From Psychrobacter sp. P2G3 (GTDB taxonomy: Bacteria > Pseudomonadota > Gammaproteobacteria > Pseudomonadales > Moraxellaceae), in the NCBI RefSeq assembly GCF_001593285.1, contig NZ_CP012529.1:930001-994000 (forward strand): DNA of 64,000 nucleotides. Reading direction: 5' to 3'. Each line of letters starts with the position of its first letter. Within the stretch, counting starts at the first letter, position 1. Position numbers and translations under genes: made by a program. Shown in pieces: positions 25,478 to 35,290 of this stretch. Under the pieces are notes generated by a model. That model was given only the letters and a program-made list of their open reading frames with translations. It was not told where the DNA came from and ran no database searches.

Positions 25478-26863
25478 TTAGCCAGTCATTGTTTTTGGTG
25501 AGAGTTGTAAAACGTGTTGCTGATTTTTGGGCATCAATATCGCGTACAGGACAGTCGCTGTAATAAAGGTCAAGGTCGCATACCAATTGACCCAGCTACC
25601 GCCCAGATTCATTAGTACGATTCCGACGATTGAGGCTGCTATCCAAGCGACTAATCCTGACTTATCAAATGCTGGCAAGCGCTGCGGATCAATGACGGGA
25701 ACCGCGCCAAAGATATCTTCACGTTTAGGATAGAGAATGTGGGTTAGGGCAATAGCCACCCAAGCCACCACAAACACGCCTTGATAAGCAAGCGCTTGTA
25801 ACAGATAGGCAAATACATCGAGTAGCATGAGAACGAAAATAAAAGTACCAATTAATAAAGCCCCAACGAATTTTGGAATCTTAATATTGATAGTATCTTT
25901 GAGGAAGGCCTGTAAATTGGTCGTCGCTAATAAGTAATTTGCAGTGTTAATACGAGTTTGAGTAATGACCACAAATATGAGGCCGAACACACCCATTAAT
26001 TTTACCAGTCCTAAAGTGATGGACACCTCGGATAACGCGCCTTCTAAGGGGATAGTGCTCACTAAATAAATACCCGCCAATCCGCTTAAGAAAAAAGCGA
26101 CGAGATAGAAGGGGATACCGAAATTAAACCAAGATAAGAATTTACTGTCTTCTTGCTTGCCATAACGCGCATAATCAAAGGTATACATCATCAATACCCA
26201 TATGCCCATGTAATATACGGCAACGTTCCACCAGCCAAAGGGCAGTGCTTCTTCAGGCCCTAAAGACAGCCAAGCACTACTATAACCATACTCATTGGTC
26301 GCCATGACGACCGCCGCAATGAGTCCGATAATATAAAACGGCAAGAGCACACCATTTAGTTTGTCCAGCCAGTTTTGGACACTGCCCATAATCATAGGCA
26401 CACTATAAGCCACCACGATTAAAGCGGCGATCCAGTAAGGGACAGAGGGGTAAGTTTGGCTAAAGGTGACGGCAATGACAGAGCCTTCAAATACCGCGTA
26501 ATACATAGCCGTGGCAAAAAATATGAGTGTCGCTAAAGCTGCGCCTTTGTGACCGAATAATACGCGAGAAAACAAAGCCACTGACATGCCTGTACGAATG
26601 GCATAGCGAGTGATGATTCCATTGATAATCCCGTAAGCGACGCAGCTTATCAATAAGCCGATAATAGCGTTCTTAGTTCCATAATTCTCTGCCATCGCAA
26701 TACCAATGACCAGATAGAACATGGCGCTACAAACGCCCCACCACGCCATGGTTAAAGAGCCTTTGGTAGCTCGATCTTCGTTTGACACTAACTCTTGGTT
26801 AGGATCAGAAGGGGTGGCAGAAATGTCATGCCCTTTATTCTTTGGTTGTATTACACCCGCCAT
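25478..26863 (-). CDS. NCS1 family permease (cytosine/purine/hydantoin type)
   Basis: A 12-helix nucleobase-cation symporter-1 transporter of 461 residues. The family includes cytosine permease CodB and the hydantoin transporter Mhp1. Helix 1 begins KGSLTMAWWGVCSAMFYLVIGIA, and the domain continues through TRTNTANYLLATT-like sequence to the last helix near VNWYATLTFITATVLYAI. I chose the ATG at 26863 because AAGGAGTGTGAT lies directly upstream; an ATG 14 codons earlier has no such site. The neighbours hyuB and hyuA suggest uptake of a hydantoin-like ring compound (inference). Confidence 0.85.
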   Translation of the reverse strand: MAGVIQPKNKGHDISATPSDPNQELVSNEDRATKGSLTMAWWGVCSAMFYLVIGIAMAENYGTKNAIIGLLISCVAYGIINGIITRYAIRTGMSVALFSRVLFGHKGAALATLIFFATAMYYAVFEGSVIAVTFSQTYPSVPYWIAALIVVAYSVPMIMGSVQNWLDKLNGVLLPFYIIGLIAAVVMATNEYGYSSAWLSLGPEEALPFGWWNVAVYYMGIWVLMMYTFDYARYGKQEDSKFLSWFNFGIPFYLVAFFLSGLAGIYLVSTIPLEGALSEVSITLGLVKLMGVFGLIFVVITQTRINTANYLLATTNLQAFLKDTINIKIPKFVGALLIGTFIFVLMLLDVFAYLLQALAYQGVFVVAWVAIALTHILYPKREDIFGAVPVIDPQRLPAFDKSGLVAWIAASIVGIVLMNLGGSWVNWYATLTFITATVLYAILMPKNQQHVLQLSPKTMTG

Positions 26864-27259
26864 ATCACACTCCTTATGATAGTCTATTGGTTGTACTGTC
26901 GTCATAATCGTCTATCGACTAAACATAATTAGTTGCAAAGACTTTTGATTCGTTGACAGTAGCCACATCATGCCTTTTACGTCCTGTAAAAAGATGCTAT
27001 TCCTACAATATCTCTATATCTAAAAAGATAAATGTAGTCATTTAACTATAGACAATACTTTAAGAAATAAAATGACTGGAGATGCAGTATTTTTGATTGA
27101 GGGTGCAGGTTTGTTAGAATTTATCGGTTGGTGGTTTTTGTTCACTTCCACCTAGCCACATCTGTAATAGTTATTTATAGTACTATCAGCGAATATAATT
27201 AGCTCGATCACCATAACCAACACCACCGTAATAATTATTAAAAATAGGGCTTAAAAAAG
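26864..27259. other. Divergent promoter region; no gene seen
   Basis: About 400 bp between the minus-strand permease operon and the plus-strand antiporter. No ORF or strong palindrome was noticed. Confidence 0.4.
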
Positions 27260-29050
27260 ATGGATACCTTAAATATCCTATACTTAGTAGGGGCATTGTT
27301 AATTTTCGCCAGTATCATGGCAAGTACGCTATCAGCACGCTTGGGCGTTCCATTATTGTTGTTGTTTTTAGCAGTAGGCATGTTGGCGGGCGAGCAGGGT
27401 ATCTTGGGGATTGAGTTTTCACAATATAACATTGCCAACTTCGTCGGGCAGGCAGCCTTAGCCTGTATCCTGCTAGACGGCGGATTACGTACCTCTTTTA
27501 AGTCATTTCGAGTCGGTCTAAAGCCTGCGGTCACTCTAGCGACTTGGGGCGTACTTGCTACCGTCATGGTGCTAGGGGTCTTTGTTACTTGGTTACTCGA
27601 TGTTGATTGGCGCTTTGGTTTGCTAATGGCAGCAATCGTTGGCTCTACCGATGCGGCAGCAGTGTTTTCTCTATTACGTAATGGCGGCGTCAAGCTCAAT
27701 GATCGGGTACAAGCTACGCTCGAATTAGAGTCAGGTGCCAACGATCCTTTGGCTATCTTATTGGTTACGGGTCTAATTGCTCTAAATGTAGATCCTGCTG
27801 GGCAGACGGTATTCGGATTTTTAGGTTTACTATTACAGCAGTTAAGCTTTGGCCTAGGAATGGGCTTACTCTTTGGTTATCTACTATCTAGGCTACTACC
27901 CAAAGTTCTTTTGGCAGAGGGCATGTATGCAATTTTGATACTATCTGCTGGCTTGTCAGTCTTTGCGGCTACCAATTTAATTGGCGGTAGTGGCTTTTTG
28001 GCCGTCTACCTCACTGGTGTGCTAATCGGCAACCATAAGGTACGCTCAACTGAGCATGTCATGCGAGTGATGGATAGCTTTGCATGGTTATCGCAAGCGG
28101 TGCTTTTCGTCGTTTTAGGACTATTAGTCACCCCATCTAACGTCATCAATGTCTGGCATTATTCAGTGGCAATTGCAGCCTTTATGATTTTGGTTGCCCG
28201 TCCTATTGCCGTCTATACCAGTGTTAAGCCTTTTAAGTTTAAAGACAGAGAGATCGGTTTTATCTCTTGGGTTGGTTTGCGCGGTGCTGTCCCTATTACC
28301 CTTGCTATTTTGCCAGTCATGGCGGGGATAGATGGTGCCTTTATGCTGTTCGATATTGCATTTGGGGTGGTGGTCTTATCGTTGATTTTACAAGGAACGA
28401 CCATTCCTATCATGGCGAATTTATTTAAGGTGCGTATTCCGACTAATAAAGATCCAAAAGAAGAGCATGAAGTTTGGGTGTCAGACAAGGCAAGTATCAC
28501 CTTATATAAGTTTGAAGTTCAATCAGGGGCGTTTGCTATCGGTCGTCATCCTAAAGGTATCTCTAACCGGGTGAGTCCTGATGAGATTAGTATTTTTGCG
28601 CTAGTGCGCGGACAACAAATCGTCATTGTCGATGAAAATACCAAGCTAAAATTTGGTGATAGTGTCTGGTACGCCATGAGGGGAAACCATGCCAGTAAAA
28701 TTGCTAAGATTTTTAATGACACAACGTTAGACCGTAAAGCTATTGATGACTTTTACGGAGATTGGTTATTATCGCCCAGTGTCAAACTTGGAGATTTACC
28801 ATTTTTTACGGGCGTTATAGCATCCGAAACCCTCGCAGATAAACTCAAGTCTAAAGCTGACGACCAATCAATAAATATGTGGCAGCAGACCGTTGCTGAG
28901 TATGTTAAAGAAAATTTAGAAACTGCTCCAGTGTCGGGTGATACCGTCGCGATAAATGACGAATGGTCGTTGGTTATTAAGGAAGTCGATGACAAAGGAG
29001 CATTGAGAACCATTGGTTTAAAACACCAAGAATTGCCAACGGTGGTCTAA
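27260..29050 (+). CDS. cvrA: K+(Na+)/H+ antiporter, CvrA/NhaP2 type
   Basis: An inner-membrane CPA1-type exchanger of 596 residues. Residues 5-390 form the Na_H_Exchanger domain with about 12 helices; conserved ion-path motifs GSTDAAAVFSLL (about 131) and ELESGANDPLA (about 155) are present. A cytoplasmic TrkA-C-like domain follows (about 400-480, EVWVSDKASITLYKFEV) and then a CorC/HlyC-like domain at 505-590, the layout of E. coli CvrA. It handles K+ and volume regulation at low osmolarity in relatives. It appears monocistronic and converges with the lysR gene, 62 bp away. Confidence 0.92.
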   Translation: MDTLNILYLVGALLIFASIMASTLSARLGVPLLLLFLAVGMLAGEQGILGIEFSQYNIANFVGQAALACILLDGGLRTSFKSFRVGLKPAVTLATWGVLATVMVLGVFVTWLLDVDWRFGLLMAAIVGSTDAAAVFSLLRNGGVKLNDRVQATLELESGANDPLAILLVTGLIALNVDPAGQTVFGFLGLLLQQLSFGLGMGLLFGYLLSRLLPKVLLAEGMYAILILSAGLSVFAATNLIGGSGFLAVYLTGVLIGNHKVRSTEHVMRVMDSFAWLSQAVLFVVLGLLVTPSNVINVWHYSVAIAAFMILVARPIAVYTSVKPFKFKDREIGFISWVGLRGAVPITLAILPVMAGIDGAFMLFDIAFGVVVLSLILQGTTIPIMANLFKVRIPTNKDPKEEHEVWVSDKASITLYKFEVQSGAFAIGRHPKGISNRVSPDEISIFALVRGQQIVIVDENTKLKFGDSVWYAMRGNHASKIAKIFNDTTLDRKAIDDFYGDWLLSPSVKLGDLPFFTGVIASETLADKLKSKADDQSINMWQQTVAEYVKENLETAPVSGDTVAINDEWSLVIKEVDDKGALRTIGLKHQELPTVV

Positions 29051-29112
29051 TGCGATAGTCAACTTGGCTACTGTTAAAAAAACGAAACTATGAAGCATTA
29101 AGTCATGAAAAG

Positions 29113-30054
29113 TCAGGCCATGTCTGATAAAGGATAATGCTCCTGAACGTACTTGATACACAACTCATAAAAGGCTTGCGCTGGCGGTGAGACGGTTTTA
29201 TTGGCCAATTTAAAGATACCAATTTGTCTGTTTAAAGTCGGTTCAAGTAAATCAATCCAAACAAGCTCAGGCTCATTAGAGGGGAAGGCAAGCTTGGGCA
29301 AAGTCGTGATACCAAGGTCATTGCGTAATAGTGAAAATAAGGAAGTAATGTTTTCGACCGTATAGCGTGCATTGCGATTGAGCACCTCAGCTGGCGTGTT
29401 CTCAAGTAGCCGACAAGTGCCGTTATAAATAAAAGGCTGCGTGACTAGCTGTTGCCATTTAAGCCCTTTTTTTCGTTGGCTCTTTGTCTGGTTGTTTGAC
29501 TGCTTTTCTAGCTGGTTTTTCAATTGATTTAACGAATTGCTTTTTAAGCAAACGACACCAATAGGATCTGAGATGAGCGGGGTAAAATCTATATCCGTCT
29601 GATCCATACTGGTACAGTTACCCAATGCTAAATCTACTTCACCTGCCAACAATCGATTGGCCACACCAACAGAATTATCATCTATTAATACAATCTCAAT
29701 ATCAGGGTGTTTTTTTGAGTATTCGACCAATACGCTAGGCAATAGCTTAGTCACTAGCGATGGCACGCTGGCAATTCTTATTTTACCTTTGTCGCCAGAC
29801 GCAGACGCTTTAAGATCATCTTCTAGTGCTTTATAAATTGTGAGGAACTGCTCAACCTTCGGTAAACAGGCTTCACCGAAAGAGGTAAGCGTGGCCTTAT
29901 TACCACTTTCAAACAAACGCTGACCGAGCGTTTTTTCTAATTCTTTGATGGATGCTGACAACGCTGCTTGCGACCGATTGGCACGATCAGCTGCGGCACG
30001 AAAGCCGCCTTCTTCTACCACAAATAAAAAATGCCGTAATTGCTGTAATTTCAT
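29113..30054 (-). CDS. LysR-family transcriptional regulator
   Basis: A 313-residue LysR regulator. The N-terminal winged HTH is complete (MKLQQLRHFLFVVEEGGFRA...RSQAALSASIKELEKTLGQRLFE). The effector domain starts near 90 (GKIRIASVPSL). An insertion rich in Asn/Gln/Lys around 175-195 is unusual but in frame. It is divergent from ridA and the catabolic operon, and a perfect palindrome lies in the 181-bp gap, so it very likely controls that operon. The inducer is unknown and would reveal the pathway substrate. Confidence 0.9.
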   Translation of the reverse strand: MKLQQLRHFLFVVEEGGFRAAADRANRSQAALSASIKELEKTLGQRLFESGNKATLTSFGEACLPKVEQFLTIYKALEDDLKASASGDKGKIRIASVPSLVTKLLPSVLVEYSKKHPDIEIVLIDDNSVGVANRLLAGEVDLALGNCTSMDQTDIDFTPLISDPIGVVCLKSNSLNQLKNQLEKQSNNQTKSQRKKGLKWQQLVTQPFIYNGTCRLLENTPAEVLNRNARYTVENITSLFSLLRNDLGITTLPKLAFPSNEPELVWIDLLEPTLNRQIGIFKLANKTVSPPAQAFYELCIKYVQEHYPLSDMA

Positions 30055-30097
30055 ATTTTTAACTCTCTAAATCTATTCACTAATAATATATCTCCCA

Positions 30098-30116
30098 TGA
30101 TAGATTAAATCTATCA
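30098..30116. promoter_or_regulatory. Candidate LysR operator palindrome
   Basis: TGATAGAT-TAA-ATCTATCA is a perfect 19-bp palindrome with a central T-N11-A-like spacing, placed 44 bp before the lysR start and 120 bp before ridA. Confidence 0.65.
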
Positions 30117-30235
30117 ATTTTAATATTTAATTAGTTAGATTTGTCATTATTAAAAAGGTAGCATGGATGCAACATAGCAATACAGGCTATCAAGTAAATA
30201 ACTGATGCCACCATCTATTTAAGGGATATCACCAC

Positions 30236-30625
30236 ATGACGACTCACACCGCCAAGCAACCGGTTAAAACCTCACTTTACGCTTCTAAGTCACCGTTAGA
30301 GTGGGCGATTACTAATAATGGCACGCTGTATACCGCGCAGATTCCTATCGATGAGAACGGTGAAGTGGTCGCAGGTGGTATTGAGGCGCAAACTCGGCAA
30401 ACGCTAGACAATCTTAAGCACACATTAGAATGTGCCAATGTCGGCATGGATTCGGTATTGCAAGTGCTTATTTATGTGACGGATCGCGAGTATCTCAAAA
30501 CCGTTAATCAAGTCTACGCTGAATACTTTGAAGCACCATACCCAAACAGAGCCGCTCTGGTTATCTCAGGACTTGCTCGTGAAGAGATGCTGGTAGAGCT
30601 GGTTGTTTATGCCGCTGTGCCTTAA
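30236..30625 (+). CDS. RidA family protein
   Basis: A 129-residue RidA/YjgF/YER057c protein. True RidA hydrolyses reactive enamine/imine intermediates released by PLP or flavin enzymes. The barrel end NRAALVISGLAREEMLVELVVYAAVP has the conserved Arg near residue 104 and Glu near 119. It is first in an operon with an aldehyde dehydrogenase and a dipeptidase homologue, which suggests that an imine or 2-aminoacrylate-like species arises in the pathway. AAGGGATATCACC precedes the start. Pathway-specific RidA paralogues often differ in substrate from housekeeping RidA. Confidence 0.88.
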   Translation: MTTHTAKQPVKTSLYASKSPLEWAITNNGTLYTAQIPIDENGEVVAGGIEAQTRQTLDNLKHTLECANVGMDSVLQVLIYVTDREYLKTVNQVYAEYFEAPYPNRAALVISGLAREEMLVELVVYAAVP

Positions 30626-30734
30626 GCTTCTCATAGATTCTCTAATAAATAATCATTGTACGTTTTCAGTATTTTAATTATTCAAATAAATTTTCTAAGC
30701 ATTTGATTTTAATCGTTTTACTAAGGATGTTCTT

Positions 30735-32210
30735 ATGTCAGCCCAAACCACACAACAAGTATTGCAACAAGACCCAACCAAATCACTTTATATCAATGGT
30801 GAATGGCAAGCGGGCGCTGATACCATTGCCAATATCAACCCATCTGATACCAGCGAAACCATTGGTGAGTTCGCACAAGCAAGTAAAGACCAAGTAAAAG
30901 ATGCCATTGCCGCTGCTCGTCAGGCGCAGCCAAAGTGGGAAGCAACGCCACTTGAAAAGAAGCAGTCTATCCTGCAAGCGATTGGTGATGAGATGATTGC
31001 CCGCTGTGATGAACTAGGTACTTTGTTGTCACGTGAAGAAGGCAAACCTTTTCGTGAGGGTCGCGGTGAAATTTATCGTGCTGGTCAGTTCTTTCATTAT
31101 TATGCTGCTGAAGTATTACGTCAAATGGGCGATCTTGCTGACTCGGTACGTCCTGGGGTCAAAGTCGAAGTCACCCGTGAAGCTGTCGGTGTGGTTGCAA
31201 TTATCTCTCCTTGGAACTTTCCAACTGCAACTGCCGTATGGAAAATCGCGCCAGCTTTAGCATTTGGTAACAGCGTTATTTGGAAGCCTGCGAACTTAAC
31301 GCCTGCCAGTGCGGTCGCGTTAGCGGAAATTATTCATCGTCAAGGCATGCCAGAGGGTACGTTTAACCTGTTATTAGGCGGCGGCTCTAGCGTCGGTGAT
31401 GCGCTCATCAATTCTACAGATATCGATGCAGTCAGCTTTACGGGTTCTGTACCAACAGGTCGCAAAGTTGCTGCTGCTACGGCACCGAACTTTATCCGCT
31501 GCCAGCTTGAGATGGGTAGTAAAAACGCCTTGGTCATCGCTGATGATGCCGATTTGCAAGTTGCTATTGATGCGGCGGTTGCTGGTGCTTTTGGTGGTTC
31601 AGGACAAAAATGTACCGCTTCGTCGCGTTTGATTGTTATGGACAGTATCCATGATGCCTTTGTCGAAGGTGTGGTCGCAAAAATGAAGACGCTAAAGGTC
31701 GGTCATGCGCTTGAGGACGGTATCTTTATGGGGCCTGTGGTCGATGACAAGCAACTGGCAGCAAATATGGACTGGGTCGAAAAAGCCAAACAGTCTGGAG
31801 CCAATTTAGCCTTTGGTGGTGAGCGTTTAGAGATGGCTCACGATGGCTACTATATGTCACCGACTTTGTTCACCGAAACCGATAACAGCTGGGATATCAA
31901 CCAAGAAGAAGTGTTTGCTCCGCTCGCCTGTGTTTTGCGTGTCAAGGACTTGGAAGAGGCGATTGCCATGACCAATGATACCCGCTTTGGTTTGACTGGC
32001 GGCATCATCACCCAAAGTCTGCGTAGTAGTGCGATGTTTAAAGAGCAAGTACAAGCGGGCTGCGTGATGGTGAACTTAGCGACAGCGGGTACCGATTATC
32101 ATGTTCCGTTCGGTGGTCGTAAAGAGTCGAGCTTTGGCCCACGCGAGCAAGGTCAGTATGCCAAAGAGTTCTATACCATCGTCAAGACTGCTTATCAAAA
32201 AGCGTATTAA
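30735..32210 (+). CDS. NAD(P)-dependent aldehyde dehydrogenase
   Basis: A 491-residue ALDH superfamily enzyme. Cofactor and catalytic parts are all visible: SPWNFP (about 155-160), FTGSVPTGRKV, general base E259 in LEMGSKNA, and the nucleophile C293 in GGSGQKCTASSR. Sequence style is close to 2,5-dioxovalerate (alpha-ketoglutarate semialdehyde) and related semialdehyde dehydrogenases, but the substrate cannot be fixed by eye. CTAAGGATG precedes the start. Second in the LysR-controlled operon, it probably oxidises an aldehyde formed from the imported compound. Confidence 0.88.
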   Translation: MSAQTTQQVLQQDPTKSLYINGEWQAGADTIANINPSDTSETIGEFAQASKDQVKDAIAAARQAQPKWEATPLEKKQSILQAIGDEMIARCDELGTLLSREEGKPFREGRGEIYRAGQFFHYYAAEVLRQMGDLADSVRPGVKVEVTREAVGVVAIISPWNFPTATAVWKIAPALAFGNSVIWKPANLTPASAVALAEIIHRQGMPEGTFNLLLGGGSSVGDALINSTDIDAVSFTGSVPTGRKVAAATAPNFIRCQLEMGSKNALVIADDADLQVAIDAAVAGAFGGSGQKCTASSRLIVMDSIHDAFVEGVVAKMKTLKVGHALEDGIFMGPVVDDKQLAANMDWVEKAKQSGANLAFGGERLEMAHDGYYMSPTLFTETDNSWDINQEEVFAPLACVLRVKDLEEAIAMTNDTRFGLTGGIITQSLRSSAMFKEQVQAGCVMVNLATAGTDYHVPFGGRKESSFGPREQGQYAKEFYTIVKTAYQKAY

Positions 32211-32250
32211 CTTGTATTAAAAATCGTATTTGTAAAAGCATAAAAAGGGA

Positions 32251-33246
32251 ATGGATATGTATCAAGATCATATCGTCATTGACGGATTACAGTATAGCCA
32301 TTGGGATCGTGACTACTTCAAGATGCTAAAAGATAGTGGTATCAATGCGGTACATGCCACCTTGGTCTATCACGAAGACGCGCGTCAGACCATGACCCGC
32401 TTTGCTGAATGGCACGCGCGCTTTGAGAAAAATAGCGATTTGATTTTGCCTGTGTATTCGGTCGCTGATATCAAAACCGCAAAAGAGCAGGGTAAAGTCG
32501 GTATCTTTTTTGGCGCACAAAACTGCTCACCAATCGATGACGAAATTGGCCTGATTAGCGTCATGCGCCGCTTAGGTTTATTAATTATGCAGCTGACTTA
32601 TAACAACCAAAGCTTACTAGCGACTGGCTGTTATGAGCAGAACGATAGCGGCGTTACGCGCTTTGGTCAGCAAGCTATCGCTGAGATGAATCGCGTTGGG
32701 ATGATTATCGATATGTCGCACAGCGCTGAGCAGTCTACGCTTGAGGCGATAGAAGTCTCATCGCGTCCGATATGTATCAGTCATGCCAATCCGACTACCG
32801 CACATGATGCCCTGCGTAATAAATCGGATACTGTCATTAGCGCCTTAACCAAAGCGGGTGGCCTGTTAGGTTTTAGTTTATATCCGTTCCATTTGCCCAA
32901 TGGTAGCGCATGTACGCTTGATGACTTCTGCACCATGATTGCTAATTGCGCTGATCAATACGGTGTCGAGCATTTAGCGATTGGTAGTGATTTATGTCTC
33001 AATCAGCCGCAAGCGGTGCTCGAATGGATGCGAAATGGACGTTGGTCAAAAGCGATGGATTATGGTGAAGGCAATGCTAATAATTCAGGTTGGCCAGACA
33101 CTTTACCATGGTTTGCTGGCAAAGATGGTATGGAAAATATCTATAACGGCCTGCTAAAGCACGGCTTTAATGAGGCTGATGCTGGAAAGATCATTGGTCA
33201 AAACTGGTTCGATTTTTTAGAGCAAGGTTTAAAACCTTTGGCTTAA
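32251..33246 (+). CDS. Peptidase M19 (membrane dipeptidase) family protein
   Basis: A 331-residue TIM-barrel of the renal dipeptidase family. Recognisable features are MIIDMSHS (about 150), ISHANPTTAHDALRNKSD (about 171-190) and HLAIGSDL (about 243). The N-terminal zinc motif, usually DGHxD, reads IDGLQYSHWDRD, so the first metal pair differs from classical dipeptidases. No signal peptide, so it is cytoplasmic. M19 relatives of this subtype occur beside betaine or carnitine catabolic genes in pseudomonads, which agrees with the BCCT transporter encoded next. The actual reaction is unknown. Confidence 0.8.
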   Translation: MDMYQDHIVIDGLQYSHWDRDYFKMLKDSGINAVHATLVYHEDARQTMTRFAEWHARFEKNSDLILPVYSVADIKTAKEQGKVGIFFGAQNCSPIDDEIGLISVMRRLGLLIMQLTYNNQSLLATGCYEQNDSGVTRFGQQAIAEMNRVGMIIDMSHSAEQSTLEAIEVSSRPICISHANPTTAHDALRNKSDTVISALTKAGGLLGFSLYPFHLPNGSACTLDDFCTMIANCADQYGVEHLAIGSDLCLNQPQAVLEWMRNGRWSKAMDYGEGNANNSGWPDTLPWFAGKDGMENIYNGLLKHGFNEADAGKIIGQNWFDFLEQGLKPLA

Positions 33247-33334
33247 AGATTAATACTCTAAAGCTAATTTTTAAAGGCTCGTTTTTTAGAGGTTCATTGT
33301 TTAAATCTGAGCTTTGCAAGCTATTACTCGAAAG

Positions 33335-33363
33335 CGCTATAAGACGAACGACGTTTTATAGCG
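33335..33363 (+). repeat. Hairpin between dipeptidase and BCCT genes
   Basis: Twelve-bp stem CGCTATAAGACG/CGTTTTATAGCG (one G-T pair) with a 5-nt loop and no T-run. Probably an intercistronic RNA stabiliser or attenuator. Confidence 0.55.
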
Positions 33364-33444
33364 TTAAACTCCTTTCATTTTTATAGTGGATTGACTGTAT
33401 ATCTCTGATTTAAACAATATAACGTTAGCATATGGAGCCACATC

Positions 33445-35133
33445 ATGGCCGATTTAAAGGGATTTAACAACGATGAGCAAGGACGCTCTATTATTGGTAG
33501 TGATATCAATAAAACCGTGGGTACATTGGCTCATGTAGAGGGGCCTTCCGATACTTTAGGACTTAAAAACCCAGCGTTTTGGTACAGTGGTGGTTTTCTA
33601 GTCGCCTTTGTTTTGATGGCTATCTTTGCAGAAGAGCGCTTGGCAAAAATAGTTGAAGTAGGCTTTGCTTGGTCGGTCAATATCTTTGGTCCTTTTTGGC
33701 AAATACTGCTATTGGCGACCTTTGTGATTGCTTTAGCTGTTGGTGCTGGTCGCACGGGACGTGTCATTTTAGGTAATTTACCAGTGCCTGAGATGGATAG
33801 TTTTAAATGGATGGCCATTCTTTTCTGTACGCTACTTGCTGGCGGTGGGGTATTTTGGGCAGCCGCTGAACCTATTGCACATTTCGTTTCAGCTCCGCCT
33901 TTATATGGTGAGTCACCAGACTTGCAACAACGCGCATTTAACGCTTTGTCACAATCCTTTATGCATTGGGGCTTTTTGGCGTGGGCCATTGTGGGCAGCT
34001 TGACGGCTATCGTTGTGATGCATTTGCACTATGACAAAGGTTTACCGCTTAAACCACGTACGCTACTTTACCCTATGTTTGGCGAGCGTGTGCTCACCGG
34101 TCAAACGGGCGCAATCATTGATGCTTGTTGTATCGTTGCGGTTGCTGCTGGCACGATCGGTCCTATCGGATTTTTGGGTCTACAGACCAGCTATGCTCTT
34201 AATGTCTTGTTCGGCATTCCTGATACTTTTACCACTCAGCTGATTATTATCCTATTCGCTATTGCGCTTTATACCATCTCGGCTATTAGTGGACTGACTC
34301 GCGGTATGCAACTGCTTAGCCGCTTTAACGTCATATTAGCCTTTGCGCTCATGGTCTTTATTTTAATCTTTGGACCGACCAATTTTATTATCAATGGCTA
34401 TATTCAAGGTGTCGGTGGCTTGATTGATAACTTCATTCCGATGGCAACTTACCGCGGTGATGAAGGCTGGCTTAGCTGGTGGACGGTGTTCTTTTGGGGT
34501 TGGTTCTTAGGTTACGGCCCGATGATGGCTATCTTTATTGCCCGTATTTCACGTGGCCGTACGATTCGCCAATTAATCACCACCGTTTGTATTATTGCGC
34601 CATTGGTTACCTGTTTTTGGTTCACCGTCGTTGGTGGTTCAGGGCTGGCGTTTGAGATTGCCAATCCCGGTAGTGTTAGTAGCGCTTTTGAAGGTTTCAA
34701 CTTACCTGGCGCGCTATTGGCGGTCACGCAGCAATTGCCGTTTCCATTGATTACCTCGATACTGTTTTTGATTTTGACCACGGTCTTTATCGTGACGACA
34801 GGGGATTCGATGACTTATACCATCAGTGTCGTTATCAGTGGCGAGCATGAGCCAAATGCTATGATTCGTACATTTTGGGGCGTTATGATGGGGGTTACCG
34901 CTATCGTATTAATCTCGCTTGGTTCAGGCGGGGTAACGGCGTTGCAATCATTCATCGTGATTACCGCTGTTCCGGTTTCGTTTGTTTTATTGCCGTCACT
35001 ATGGAACGGACCACAAATCGCACAGCAAATGGCACGCGATCAAGATTTGTATCGTCCGAATCGAGTTGAAGTCAATCATCGAATGGCGGAAGAAAAACTC
35101 GCTAAAGAGAAGGGTGTTAAAGAAAATAGCTAA
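33445..35133 (+). CDS. BCCT family transporter
   Basis: A 562-residue betaine/carnitine/choline transporter. Twelve helices run from about residue 46 to 525. The family signature near 350-370 reads WGWFLGYGPMMAIFIARISRGRTIRQ, in which the usual Trp-rich WxxWxPF core has drifted, so the substrate may not be a classical trimethylammonium compound. FWAAAEPIAHF (about 137) is present. The C-terminal tail is short and Lys/Glu-rich. It sits within the LysR-controlled operon and most likely brings in the pathway substrate. Confidence 0.9.
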   Translation: MADLKGFNNDEQGRSIIGSDINKTVGTLAHVEGPSDTLGLKNPAFWYSGGFLVAFVLMAIFAEERLAKIVEVGFAWSVNIFGPFWQILLLATFVIALAVGAGRTGRVILGNLPVPEMDSFKWMAILFCTLLAGGGVFWAAAEPIAHFVSAPPLYGESPDLQQRAFNALSQSFMHWGFLAWAIVGSLTAIVVMHLHYDKGLPLKPRTLLYPMFGERVLTGQTGAIIDACCIVAVAAGTIGPIGFLGLQTSYALNVLFGIPDTFTTQLIIILFAIALYTISAISGLTRGMQLLSRFNVILAFALMVFILIFGPTNFIINGYIQGVGGLIDNFIPMATYRGDEGWLSWWTVFFWGWFLGYGPMMAIFIARISRGRTIRQLITTVCIIAPLVTCFWFTVVGGSGLAFEIANPGSVSSAFEGFNLPGALLAVTQQLPFPLITSILFLILTTVFIVTTGDSMTYTISVVISGEHEPNAMIRTFWGVMMGVTAIVLISLGSGGVTALQSFIVITAVPVSFVLLPSLWNGPQIAQQMARDQDLYRPNRVEVNHRMAEEKLAKEKGVKENS

Positions 35134-35290
35134 TGGGTCAACTATCGTAATTGCAAGCTAGTCATTAGAGGTTAATTGCGATAGCCATTCGTTTGTTTAA
35201 AGCAATTTAGTTGAAATGGTTCGTTAAAGTTGTTCGTTGAAACGGTTAGCCAGTTTACTGGCCTAGCACATTATGTAAGGTAGTGGAATT

